Source of the DNA: CAG-390 sp045531455
GTDB taxonomy: Bacteria > Bacillota > Clostridia > Oscillospirales > CAG-272
Assembly: GCA_045531455.1 (NCBI GenBank)
Contig: JAZSEA010000075.1
Span: 124,001 to 188,000, forward strand
DNA: 64,000 bases
Direction: 5' to 3'
Position numbers and translations under genes: made by a program
Notes under the pieces: generated by a model
The model's input: the letters and a program-made list of their open reading frames with translations, nothing else
Database searches by the model: none
Told to the model about the DNA's origin: nothing
Shown here: one piece after another, positions 25,609 to 32,904 of the stretch
Layout: each line of letters starts with the position of its first letter
Position numbering within the stretch: the stretch's first letter is position 1

Positions 25609-26223
25609 ATGGAAAACAACAATAAGGATATTATGCGAGGAGCTCTCGTTCCCATGGTTATCGAACAGAGCAGCCGCGGTGAGCGTTCCTTCGATATCTT
25701 TTCCAGACTTCTCAACGATAGGATCATCTTTCTGTCCGATGAAGTAAATGATACAACCGCATCTCTCGTTATCGCACAAATGCTCTATCTCGAATCGGTT
25801 GACCCCGATAAGGATATTTCATTCTACATCAACAGCCCCGGCGGTTCCGTAACCGCCGGTATGGCTATTTATGACACCATGCAGTTTGTCAAGTGTGACG
25901 TTTCTACGATCTGTCTCGGTATGGCAGCCAGCATGGGTGCATTTTTGCTTGCGGCAGGTGCTAAGGGCAAGCGTATCGCACTTCCCCACAGCGAGATCAT
26001 GATCCATCAGCCTCTCGGCGGAAGTAAGGGTCAGGTATCCGATGTTCTTATCCACACCGAGCTCCTTCTCCGCACCCGTCAGACTCTCAACGAACTTCTC
26101 GCAGCTAACACCGGCAGAACTGTTGAAGAGATCGCTCGCGATACGGAAAGAGATAATTTCATGACTGCCAAGCAGGCTCTTGAATACGGTTTGATCGATA
26201 AAATCATTGAGCGCCACGCTTAA
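25609..26223 (+). CDS. clpP: ATP-dependent Clp protease proteolytic subunit
   Basis: Serine protease forming the tetradecameric chamber that works with ClpX and Hsp100 partners. In the 204 residues the triad is Ser108 (GMAASMG), His133 (MIHQPLGG) and Asp182 (ERDNFM). The N-terminal axial-loop segment (ALVPMVIEQSSRGERSFDI) and GGSVTAG near 79 are typical. It sits 27 bases after tig and is preceded by ACGGAGG. Confidence 0.98.
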   Translation: MENNNKDIMRGALVPMVIEQSSRGERSFDIFSRLLNDRIIFLSDEVNDTTASLVIAQMLYLESVDPDKDISFYINSPGGSVTAGMAIYDTMQFVKCDVSTICLGMAASMGAFLLAAGAKGKRIALPHSEIMIHQPLGGSKGQVSDVLIHTELLLRTRQTLNELLAANTGRTVEEIARDTERDNFMTAKQALEYGLIDKIIERHA

Positions 26224-26250
26224 TAGGCGCGGAAAGGCATCTTTAATTCT

Positions 26251-27537
26251 ATGGCATCAAATCATAATAACACTCATCCCTGTTGCTCATTTTGTCAGCG
26301 CGAAGAGCACGAAGTAAATTTCCTGATCCCTTCGGGAACGGGTCTTTACATCTGCGACTTCTGCGTTGAGACCTGCCAGGAGATCATCGAGGATAGCCTC
26401 GCTCTTATGCGACAGGATCACGAAACCGAAGACGATGTTCTGACTCTTGATACTCTTCCCAAGCCTACTGAGATAAAAGCACTGCTTGACGAATACGTAA
26501 TCGGTCAGGATAACGCCAAGGTTGCGCTTTCTGTTGCAGTATACAATCACTACAAAAGAATTCTCACCAAAAAACCGAAGTCTTCAAAGAACAAATCCTC
26601 AGAAGATTCCGAGGATTCTGTTGAGCTTCAGAAGAGCAACGTTCTTCTTATTGGTTCAACCGGTGTCGGAAAGACTTATCTTGCGCAGACACTTGCCAAG
26701 TCTCTCAAGGTTCCTTTTGCCATCGCAGATGCTACCACTCTTACCGAAGCGGGTTACGTTGGTGAAGACGTAGAAAATATTCTTCTCCGACTTATCCAGG
26801 CTGCAGATTTCGATATTGAAAAGGCAGAGCGCGGTATCATATACATCGACGAGATCGATAAGATCTCCAGAAAAAGCGAGAACCGTTCCATCACCCGAGA
26901 TGTTTCAGGTGAAGGCGTTCAGCAGGCACTTCTCAAGATCCTTGAGGGTACTACGGCAAACGTACCTCCTCAGGGCGGTAGAAAGCATCCGAATCAGGAA
27001 TTCATCCAGATCAACACCGAGAACATTCTCTTCATCTGCGGCGGCGCATTTGACGGTCTTGACAAGATCATTGATAAGCGTCACGGATCTCAGACGATCG
27101 GTTTCTCTGGTGAACTCAAAAAAAAGATATCCGATAAGCACGGAATCGATTACTCCGACGTTACTCCACACGATATTGTAAAATACGGTCTCATTCCCGA
27201 GCTCGTCGGCAGAATACCCGTGATTGTGGCTCTCGACAGCCTCGATAAGGAATCTCTCGTAAGGATCATCCGCGAACCCAAGAATGCGCTGACCCGTCAG
27301 TATATCAAGCTCTTCTCTCTTGACGGAATCGAACTCGAATTCGACGATTCTGCCGCTGATGCAGTTGCTGAGCTGGCGATTGAGAGAAATACCGGTGCGC
27401 GCGGACTTCGTTCCATCTTTGAGAACGCGATGATGAAGCTGATGTATGAGCTTCCTTCCCGCGATGACGTAAGCAAGGTAATTATTACCGGCGAATTTAT
27501 CAAAGGCAAAGAAGAACCACAGATTATTCTTAAATAA
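26251..27537 (+). CDS. clpX: ATP-dependent Clp protease ATP-binding subunit ClpX
   Basis: AAA+ unfoldase that feeds ClpP, including SsrA-tagged proteins. 428 residues. The N-terminal C4 zinc domain uses Cys12, Cys15, Cys35, Cys38. Walker A is GSTGVGKT (135-142), Walker B IIYIDEIDKI near 195, the ClpP-docking loop IGF lies in GSQTIGFSG near 285, and sensor 2 is in NTGARGLRSI near 380. A short Ser/Lys-rich linker (about 106-125) precedes the AAA core. Last gene of tig-clpP-clpX, ending at a bidirectional terminator. Confidence 0.98.
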   Translation: MASNHNNTHPCCSFCQREEHEVNFLIPSGTGLYICDFCVETCQEIIEDSLALMRQDHETEDDVLTLDTLPKPTEIKALLDEYVIGQDNAKVALSVAVYNHYKRILTKKPKSSKNKSSEDSEDSVELQKSNVLLIGSTGVGKTYLAQTLAKSLKVPFAIADATTLTEAGYVGEDVENILLRLIQAADFDIEKAERGIIYIDEIDKISRKSENRSITRDVSGEGVQQALLKILEGTTANVPPQGGRKHPNQEFIQINTENILFICGGAFDGLDKIIDKRHGSQTIGFSGELKKKISDKHGIDYSDVTPHDIVKYGLIPELVGRIPVIVALDSLDKESLVRIIREPKNALTRQYIKLFSLDGIELEFDDSAADAVAELAIERNTGARGLRSIFENAMMKLMYELPSRDDVSKVIITGEFIKGKEEPQIILK

Positions 27538-27540
27538 ATA

Positions 27541-27570
27541 TATGGGTAGACGTTAATGCGTCTACCCATA
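27541..27570. terminator. Bidirectional terminator after clpX
   Basis: TATGGGTAGACG and CGTCTACCCATA (27541-27552, 27559-27570) form a 12-bp stem with loop TTAATG. The flanks are A/T-rich; it separates convergent clpX and the Cys-rich gene. Confidence 0.8.
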
Positions 27571-27574
27571 ATTA

Positions 27575-28408
27575 TTAGTTACACTTTCCGGAGCAATTGA
27601 TCAATCCCGCGGGTCCCGACGAGCAAAATTCACTCGTAGGAAACGCCATATTGTTGAATATCGCACAAGGATTCTCCTCACAAGGAGTTATGCACTCCTT
27701 ATCAGGAACACAATACTCAGTTGCGTTTACAAGAAGCTGTGCAGGTCTTACGAGTCTGATGATCGAAAAAATACCGAGAGAAACCGTAAGGAACCTATCG
27801 CAGTCGTTACCGGAATCGCTTATGGGCATTTCAAGCTGACAGGTTACGTTTTCGGGGATCTCGCAGCAGCAACAACAGCAATTTGCGGGAAGCGAGTGTT
27901 TATCATAAACCTTAACGTCAAGTATGATCGGATCAGTTGCTTCTACTACGGCACGCGGTGCACTATGACTGCAATCCTTGATCTCGGGCTGCGAGCAAAA
28001 ACAATAATCACCGGGATCCGACTTAAAGATGTTAACGTGCTTTTCTCCGCCGAAAAGAACTACCTTTTTATCGACAGTTGCAATTCCTTCGAATTCCTGA
28101 GGCTTATTGTTGCCAATGCAAGCCTCGAACGTGATCTTAATATAATATCTGATGTTGACGGTATAGAATCCGCGGTTGAACCTTACCCTGTCAACGCCGA
28201 TATATGTCCAGGCGATATATGCGTCCTTTGCTCTGATATTTCCGGTACGTGAAATTATCTCACGTCCGTAGTCACTCAGATTTACTCTTACGTTCTCATA
28301 GCAATCTCTGTCCCTGCAGCTGTCATAGATGCGGTCTGTTTCGATACAGCACACGTCGCGTGAGCCCGGAGGACAGGAAGGATTACTTCCAAATCTGTTA
28401 TCCGACAT
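27575..28408 (-). CDS. Cysteine-rich protein, possible spore surface component
   Basis: A 277-residue protein with about 30 cysteines, including a run of six (NCCCCCCEI near 176). The motif CCIETDRIYDSCRDRDCYENV at 20-40 recalls a family of uncharacterised clostridial proteins (C...RIYDSC-DKDC); I know no assigned function. No signal peptide or membrane helix. The rest looks beta-rich, with a VNIRYYIKITFEA segment near 83. It lies 160 bases downstream of spoIIID on the same strand, has a good ribosome site (AAGGAGGTACATTCT), a sporulation-like -10 (CATAGAAT) and a SpoIIID-box match upstream. A mother-cell-expressed coat or crust protein is a reasonable hypothesis, not shown. Confidence 0.75.
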   Translation of the reverse strand: MSDNRFGSNPSCPPGSRDVCCIETDRIYDSCRDRDCYENVRVNLSDYGREIISRTGNIRAKDAYIAWTYIGVDRVRFNRGFYTVNIRYYIKITFEACIGNNKPQEFEGIATVDKKVVLFGGEKHVNIFKSDPGDYCFCSQPEIKDCSHSAPRAVVEATDPIILDVKVYDKHSLPANCCCCCCEIPENVTCQLEMPISDSGNDCDRFLTVSLGIFSIIRLVRPAQLLVNATEYCVPDKECITPCEENPCAIFNNMAFPTSEFCSSGPAGLINCSGKCN

Positions 28409-28456
28409 AGAATGTACCTCCTTAATTATGGATGGGAGAATACTCCTCCCTCTATC

Positions 28457-28464
28457 ATTCTATG
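28457..28464 (-). promoter_or_regulatory. SigE/SigK-like -10 element before the Cys-rich gene
   Basis: Minus-strand CATAGAAT differs by one base from the SigE -10 CATACANT. No good -35 is found at the standard distance, so this is weak. Confidence 0.3.
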
Positions 28465-28506
28465 CAAACGTGGAAAAAGTGACATATCAAGTCGAATTTT
28501 TATCAA

Positions 28507-28516
28507 ATTTGTCTAA
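28507..28516 (-). promoter_or_regulatory. Possible SpoIIID binding site
   Basis: Minus-strand TTAGACAAAT matches the B. subtilis SpoIIID consensus WWRRACARNY at all positions. It lies between spoIIID and the Cys-rich gene, about 45 bases upstream of that gene's putative -10. The consensus is degenerate, so chance is possible. Confidence 0.35.
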
Positions 28517-28571
28517 ATATTTGAGTCATAATTTTTTAACTTGACTTTGATGCAATAAAGTAGTATAATTA

Positions 28572-28844
28572 TTATATTATGAGGTTTTCTCTTTTACGTG
28601 CATATTTCTGCTTTGTGGCTTCACCGCCGCGGATATGTCTCTCAGACTTATTAGCCGCCAAAAGCTCGGAAACCTGCAAGTACAGAGATTTGTTTACACC
28701 TTTGAGTGTTTTCGATACGTCCTTATGTACTGTACTTTTACTGATACCAAAATGTCGAGCGGTGCTTCTTACCGTTGCGTTATTTTCAAGCATGTAAATG
28801 GCAATCGATTCGCACCTTTCCTTACCCGGTGAAATATATATCAT
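28572..28844 (-). CDS. spoIIID: Stage III sporulation transcriptional regulator SpoIIID
   Basis: Mother-cell DNA-binding regulator that acts with SigE during sporulation. 90 residues. The helix-turn-helix is at 24-45 (TVRSTARHFGISKSTVHKDV), and the C-terminal HIRGGEATKQKY is diagnostic. Starts at an ATG with AGAGG upstream. A SigE-type promoter lies 28 bases upstream, matching the known SigE control of this gene. Divergent from the SpoU methyltransferase gene. Its presence argues that the organism sporulates or descends from a sporulating ancestor. Confidence 0.96.
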   Translation of the reverse strand: MIYISPGKERCESIAIYMLENNATVRSTARHFGISKSTVHKDVSKTLKGVNKSLYLQVSELLAANKSERHIRGGEATKQKYARKRENLII

Positions 28845-28871
28845 AGCATTACCTCTGTTTGATTTTGCTAC

Positions 28872-28900
28872 AATATATGTTGTTTTACCGCAAAAAATTC
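28872..28900 (-). promoter_or_regulatory. SigE-type promoter of spoIIID
   Basis: Minus-strand GAATTTT (28894-28900; six of seven with KMATATT), 14 bases, CATATATT (28872-28879; seven of eight with CATACANT). It overlaps the upstream region of the divergent methyltransferase gene. Confidence 0.6.
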
Positions 28901-28921
28901 CATTTTAACGGAGACCGACGG

Positions 28922-29689
28922 ATGAATATATCGGATAACAAAATAATATTTGAGGGTATGACGTCCGTATCCGCGATAATCAACGCAACCAAGAACGGTA
29001 CGGCAAGAAGAAAGATCTTCTCCGTATATTTTGACAAAAACAAAATCAGAAAAGAGCGCGGAAGATTTTCTTTTTTGAAAATAGCATCGGAACAGTTAGG
29101 CTTCGAATTGAAGGTTGTTACCTCTGATGAGATAGCAGAGCTATCTTCCGGAAAGACGCACGGTGGAATTCTTGCTGATGTCTCGGAGGCCGAATACAGA
29201 AATATTGAAGAACGAGATATTCCAGAATACGGCTTTTCCGCAATAATCGAAGGTGTCGAAGATCCCTACAGTCTCGGATACTCTCTCAGAGCCCTCTACG
29301 CTTCCGGCTGCACGAATGTAATTCTACCGCACCATCTTCCCGTTGCCGCTGATTCGACGCTCTGTAAGGCTTCTGCGGGTGCCTCAGAGCTACTCAACAT
29401 CTTCCTCGGAGACACCGCAGAGATTGCTTCGAAATTCAAGGCTAACGGATATAAGATAGCCTGCGCTGCTATTCCTGACTCTGTTCCCTGCTACGACGCT
29501 GATCTTTCCTACCCGATACTTCTTGTAATCGGAGGAGAAAAGCGCGGTATATCTTCCAAGCTTCTGGCGATGAAAGATATCAATGTCAGAATTCCCTACG
29601 GGATTGATTTTATGGGATCACTCTCAACATCCTCCGCGGTATCAATTCTCGCATACGAGGTTCTCCGTAAAAACATTTCTTCAAAGTAA
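28922..29689 (+). CDS. SpoU/TrmH family RNA 2'-O-methyltransferase
   Basis: SPOUT-fold methyltransferase of 255 residues beginning at the ATG at 28922 (after CGGAG); an in-frame ATG at 28859 lies over the spoIIID promoter and gives an atypical extension. The knot motifs are seen: SLRALYASGCTNVILP near 128-143, LVIGGEKRGIS near 203, and IPYGIDFMGSLSTSSAVSIL near 223-242. The N-terminal part (about 1-90) is a substrate-binding domain; the RNA target, rRNA or tRNA, cannot be said. It is followed after about 48 bases by the membrane proteins. Confidence 0.88.
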   Translation: MNISDNKIIFEGMTSVSAIINATKNGTARRKIFSVYFDKNKIRKERGRFSFLKIASEQLGFELKVVTSDEIAELSSGKTHGGILADVSEAEYRNIEERDIPEYGFSAIIEGVEDPYSLGYSLRALYASGCTNVILPHHLPVAADSTLCKASAGASELLNIFLGDTAEIASKFKANGYKIACAAIPDSVPCYDADLSYPILLVIGGEKRGISSKLLAMKDINVRIPYGIDFMGSLSTSSAVSILAYEVLRKNISSK

Positions 29690-29737
29690 TTTATTCTTTC
29701 CCGTTTTCATATATTTATAAAAAACGGAGATAGAATC

Positions 29738-30355
29738 TTGAATAACGAACCGATTTATCAATATCAAGGTAGTCACGGAACTTTACTGAAAATTTCCTCC
29801 GAGCGAAGCAAAATTTTATTATTTTTTCTTCTCGGTACATTTGCGTCAATTACATTTTCTTTACTATTCGAAAAATCCTATACTCCGCGTGAGATCTCAT
29901 ATTTTCGATCTATATTCTTCTCGGATCTCAACGCTTTAAAAAATTTATCAAGTGGATTCAGATCTGTAATTTTTCACGCGATTCCCACGATCACAGAGCT
30001 TACTTTTATATTAATAGCTTCTGTTTCATACTTTTCAAAGAAGCTGTTTCGCATCATTTCTTTGCTCGGCGGAGCAATGCTCGGCAGATCACTATCGTGT
30101 TTGATCTATTTCGCTCATTTAGATCATATTTCTACATTTTCCTGTATTATCATCGCCTTCTATTTCTTTTCGGTCAACGTCGCTTTCCTTGTTTTCGCAT
30201 TCGCGTGCGAAGCTTATTCCCTTGAATTTGATTACTCATCAGACAGACTGATGACCGAAAAGAATTTCAAACATTTCTCGGAATACTTATCCTCTGTAGG
30301 TTCAGTTATTCTTTTTGCTATTATTAAAATAATCGTTCTTATTACGATACAATAG
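29738..30355 (+). CDS. Polytopic membrane protein, unknown (SpoIIM-like layout)
   Basis: A 205-residue hydrophobic protein. The start is a TTG preceded by ACGGAGATAGAATC. About five helices: 26-43, 80-95, 104-120, 130-150 and 184-203, with a loop of about 35 residues after the first helix. The layout, N-terminal helix, exposed loop, then a compact helical bundle with GGAMLGRSLSC, recalls stage II sporulation protein M, but I see no decisive motif. It lies between the methyltransferase and the DUF624-like gene and is probably co-transcribed with both. Confidence 0.6.
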   Translation: MNNEPIYQYQGSHGTLLKISSERSKILLFFLLGTFASITFSLLFEKSYTPREISYFRSIFFSDLNALKNLSSGFRSVIFHAIPTITELTFILIASVSYFSKKLFRIISLLGGAMLGRSLSCLIYFAHLDHISTFSCIIIAFYFFSVNVAFLVFAFACEAYSLEFDYSSDRLMTEKNFKHFSEYLSSVGSVILFAIIKIIVLITIQ

Positions 30356-30377
30356 ATCATTACAGAAAGGCAACAAA

Positions 30378-31301
30378 ATGTCAAGTCAAAAGAAGTTCAA
30401 ATTATTCGATATGAACAAGGACGGCCCCGGTGTTTCAAAGGACGAAAAACCATTTGTCCCCAACCTCATCAGTATGCCGAAATTCTATTTCAGAAATTTC
30501 TCAAGAATTCTTTCGTTGAATTTTCTGATGCTCCCCTTGTTGCTCATACCGCTTGCAATTGTATACATTTTCATTGTAGCACCTACTACACCTTCCGAAA
30601 CGAGCATATTATATTCAACTCTCTACGGGTCGCAGGTTTTAGGTGAAAGCCCTCTTTGGTCAACGCTTCTGGGCGCTTACGGAATTCAACTTAATCTGCC
30701 CACGTTTTCACCTGCTATTATTTGGGTCATGTTGATCCTTGCAGTAATTTTTGCAGTAATCTGGGGTTGGATCAACGTAGGAGCGGCATATTGCACGAGA
30801 AATATGCTCAAGGGTGATCCCGTGTTTATGACAAGCGACTTCTTCTACGCGATCAAAAGAAATCTTTGGTCGGGTCTGCTGCTTGGCCTGATCGACGTCG
30901 GAATCCTTGAAATTCTGATCATTGACTTCGTTTACTTTTCACGCATAGGCGGAAGCTTTATGCTTGATACGTTCTACATCGTTACTTGCGGACTTTGTAT
31001 CATTTATTTCTTCATGAGATTCTACATATATCTTATGCTTATAACGTTCGATATCAAGATTTCGAAGATATTCAAGAACGCGCTGATTTTCTCGGTTCTC
31101 GGAGTTGGCAGAAATCTGATGAGTCTGCTCGGTATTGCTGTTCTCATCGGAATCAACGTTGCTTTGATACTTTTACTTGCTCCCATAGGGATCGTTGTAC
31201 CGATCATACTTCCGATGATCTATCTCTTGCCCAGCATCAACCTGCTTGTATCCTACGGCGCATATCCCGTAATCGAGAAATACATGATAAAGGAAGATTA
31301 A
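30378..31301 (+). CDS. DUF624-like (YesL family) membrane protein
   Basis: A 307-residue protein with six or so helices. The segment GDPVFMTSDFFYAIKRNLWSG (about 145-168) followed by LLGLIDV resembles the DUF624/YesL core, where GDPF-WSDFF-KN occurs. The N-terminal about 45 residues are polar and cytoplasmic. YesL proteins often accompany carbohydrate transporters, but none is here; function unknown. It converges on a polysaccharide deacetylase gene: the stop codons overlap by four bases and this gene's terminator lies within the neighbour. Confidence 0.72.
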   Translation: MSSQKKFKLFDMNKDGPGVSKDEKPFVPNLISMPKFYFRNFSRILSLNFLMLPLLLIPLAIVYIFIVAPTTPSETSILYSTLYGSQVLGESPLWSTLLGAYGIQLNLPTFSPAIIWVMLILAVIFAVIWGWINVGAAYCTRNMLKGDPVFMTSDFFYAIKRNLWSGLLLGLIDVGILEILIIDFVYFSRIGGSFMLDTFYIVTCGLCIIYFFMRFYIYLMLITFDIKISKIFKNALIFSVLGVGRNLMSLLGIAVLIGINVALILLLAPIGIVVPIILPMIYLLPSINLLVSYGAYPVIEKYMIKED

Positions 31302-31999
31302 TTCCCTATAAGCTCGGACACCGTAACAAAGCGGTATCCGAGCTTTTTTAGTTTGGGTATCACTTCAGTAAGAGCCTCTGCTGTATGAGATTCACCGCAA
31401 ATATAATCGTGCATAAGAATAATCGAGCCGTCCTCAACGTATTCGTATATTTCTTTACAAATGTCTTTTGCCGAAGTACCTGCCCAATCACGTGTATCAA
31501 TACTCCAAAGAACCACGGAATAACCTCTTTCAGCGCATACATTGGTCAAGGTGTCGTCGTAAAGTCCTCCCGGCGGGCGAAAGAGATGAGAGCTATACTC
31601 CGAGTGGTTAAAAATTACGTCGTCGCACAGGTCAATCTCGCGCTCCATAACAGATCTCCCTTTTCCTCCGAGATATTTATGAAAGAAAGTGTGATTGCCG
31701 ATCTCGTGACCTTCTCTGATTATCCGTTCCACGACCTCTTCGTTTTGAGAAGCGTTTTCTCCCACAACAAAAAATGTTGCTTTGATGTCGTTTGACTTTA
31801 GAATATCAAGAATCTCAGGAGTTTTAGTCGGATGCGGACCGTCATCGAATGTTAATGCGATATAGTGTCCGTCGGGTTCACCGAATGTGTATACAGGACA
31901 ATTTGCTACACCGTCGTCAATCCCGATACAGCCAACCGAAAGAGTTTTAATCACGGCAAGAGAAAACAAGCAGAATCTTTTAATTCTTCGAAATCTCAT
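31298..31999 (-). CDS. Polysaccharide deacetylase (NodB/CE4 domain)
   Basis: Removes N-acetyl groups from a GlcNAc- or MurNAc-containing polymer, probably peptidoglycan. The start is the ATG at 31997-31999 (MRFRRIKRFC), inside the end of the upstream deacetylase gene (20-base overlap). 233 residues: a basic N-terminus and hydrophobic segment (CLFSLAVIKTLSVGCI) that may be a signal or anchor; CE4 motif 1 TFDDGPHP (Asp-Asp), motif 2 HTFFHKYLG (His and His), motif 3 RPPGG, motif 4 VLWSIDTRDW, motif 5 ILMHD. All catalytic residues are in place. The end of the gene holds the terminator of the convergent gene. Confidence 0.9.
   Translation of the reverse strand: MRFRRIKRFCLFSLAVIKTLSVGCIGIDDGVANCPVYTFGEPDGHYIALTFDDGPHPTKTPEILDILKSNDIKATFFVVGENASQNEEVVERIIREGHEIGNHTFFHKYLGGKGRSVMEREIDLCDDVIFNHSEYSSHLFRPPGGLYDDTLTNVCAERGYSVVLWSIDTRDWAGTSAKDICKEIYEYVEDGSIILMHDYICGESHTAEALTEVIPKLKKLGYRFVTVSELIGN
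31311..31351 (+). terminator. Terminator of the methyltransferase-DUF624 unit, inside the deacetylase gene
   Basis: AGCTCGGA-C-ACCG (31311-31323) pairs with CGGT-A-TCCGAGCT (31332-31344) and is followed by TTTTTTA. It lies wholly within the last 55 bases of the convergent deacetylase frame. Confidence 0.85.
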
Positions 32000-32780
32000 T
32001 ATAAAGCTCGTCAAGCGTACCGAATTCATATCCCCTGCTCCTCATTTCATCAATTACGTCGCCGAGAATTTGCGCATTGACCGAAGACGTCGGATGCAAC
32101 AACAGAACTGCACCGTTATGAATATTGTCAAGTATCTTCTTCTTTGCATATTCAGGGGATGGCTGATTTGCATTATCCCAATCTGCGTAAGCGAAACTCC
32201 AGAATACCGTTTTATAACCAAGACTGCTTGCTTGTTCAAGGTTTAATCGAGAAAATCTGCCCTCTGGCGGTCTGTAAAACCTTCGTATCTCTTCACCTGT
32301 CAATTCACGATAAGCATCATTCAGTTGATTTAACTCTTTTTCAAATTCTGTTTTGTCGGTTATTTTAGACATATCCTTGTGGTGAGCTGTGTGATTACAT
32401 ACATAATGACCTTCATCTGTCATTCTTTTGACAAGGTCGGGATTTGTTTTGACTAAATTGATAAGAATAAAGAAGGCTCCCGGTACATTCTTTTCCTTCA
32501 ACACATTAAGGATCTTCGATACATTACCGTTTTCGTACCCCGCATCAAAAGTCAGATAGGCGACCTTGCGAGCATCCTCAACTTCACGTTTTGTATTAAG
32601 CCATATGCCGTCATAATCGTTAATAAACGAGAATTCGGAAGGCAGCGGAGGCTGCTTGTTATCGGATACTCTCTTACAGTACCACGAATAAGCTTCCTCT
32701 TTTGCAGTTGCCTCTAAATTAATTCCGCTCAATAAGATCAAAGAAGACAGAACCAAACTGATCTGTTTTAAAAATTTCAT
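31980..32780 (-). CDS. PdaA-type polysaccharide deacetylase
   Basis: Resembles PdaA, which deacetylates muramic acid to allow muramic-delta-lactam formation in spore cortex. The start is the ATG at 32778-32780 after AAAGGAGGAG (266 residues). A signal peptide runs to about residue 26 (LSSLILLSGINLEATA). The mature part begins with the PdaA-like YSWYCKRVSDNKQPPLP; the CE4 motif 1 reads LTFDAGYENG (where DD becomes DA, as PdaA has DN), motif 2 CNHTAHHKDM, motif 3 RPPEGRFS, motif 4 FWSFAYADWD, motif 5 LLHPTSS. With spoIIID nearby, a cortex role is likely. Its 3' end overlaps the next deacetylase by 20 bases. Confidence 0.9.
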   Translation of the reverse strand: MKFLKQISLVLSSLILLSGINLEATAKEEAYSWYCKRVSDNKQPPLPSEFSFINDYDGIWLNTKREVEDARKVAYLTFDAGYENGNVSKILNVLKEKNVPGAFFILINLVKTNPDLVKRMTDEGHYVCNHTAHHKDMSKITDKTEFEKELNQLNDAYRELTGEEIRRFYRPPEGRFSRLNLEQASSLGYKTVFWSFAYADWDNANQPSPEYAKKKILDNIHNGAVLLLHPTSSVNAQILGDVIDEMRSRGYEFGTLDELYNEISKN

Positions 32781-32856
32781 TTTTCTCTCCTCCTTTTCGT
32801 GATTATGATGCCCTATAATCAATAACACAAACGAAACAATTATTCCATACACAACC

Positions 32857-32903
32857 ATAAAAAACACAACGTCTCGCGTGAATTGCGAGACGTTGTGTAA
32901 AAA
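32857..32903 (-). terminator. Terminator of the lipoprotein gene
   Basis: CACAACGTCTCGC (32865-32877) and GCGAGACGTTGTG (32885-32897) form a 13-bp stem; on the minus strand TTTTTTATGG follows. It ends the rpsB-to-polC region transcript. Confidence 0.92.
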
Positions 32904-32904
32904 A

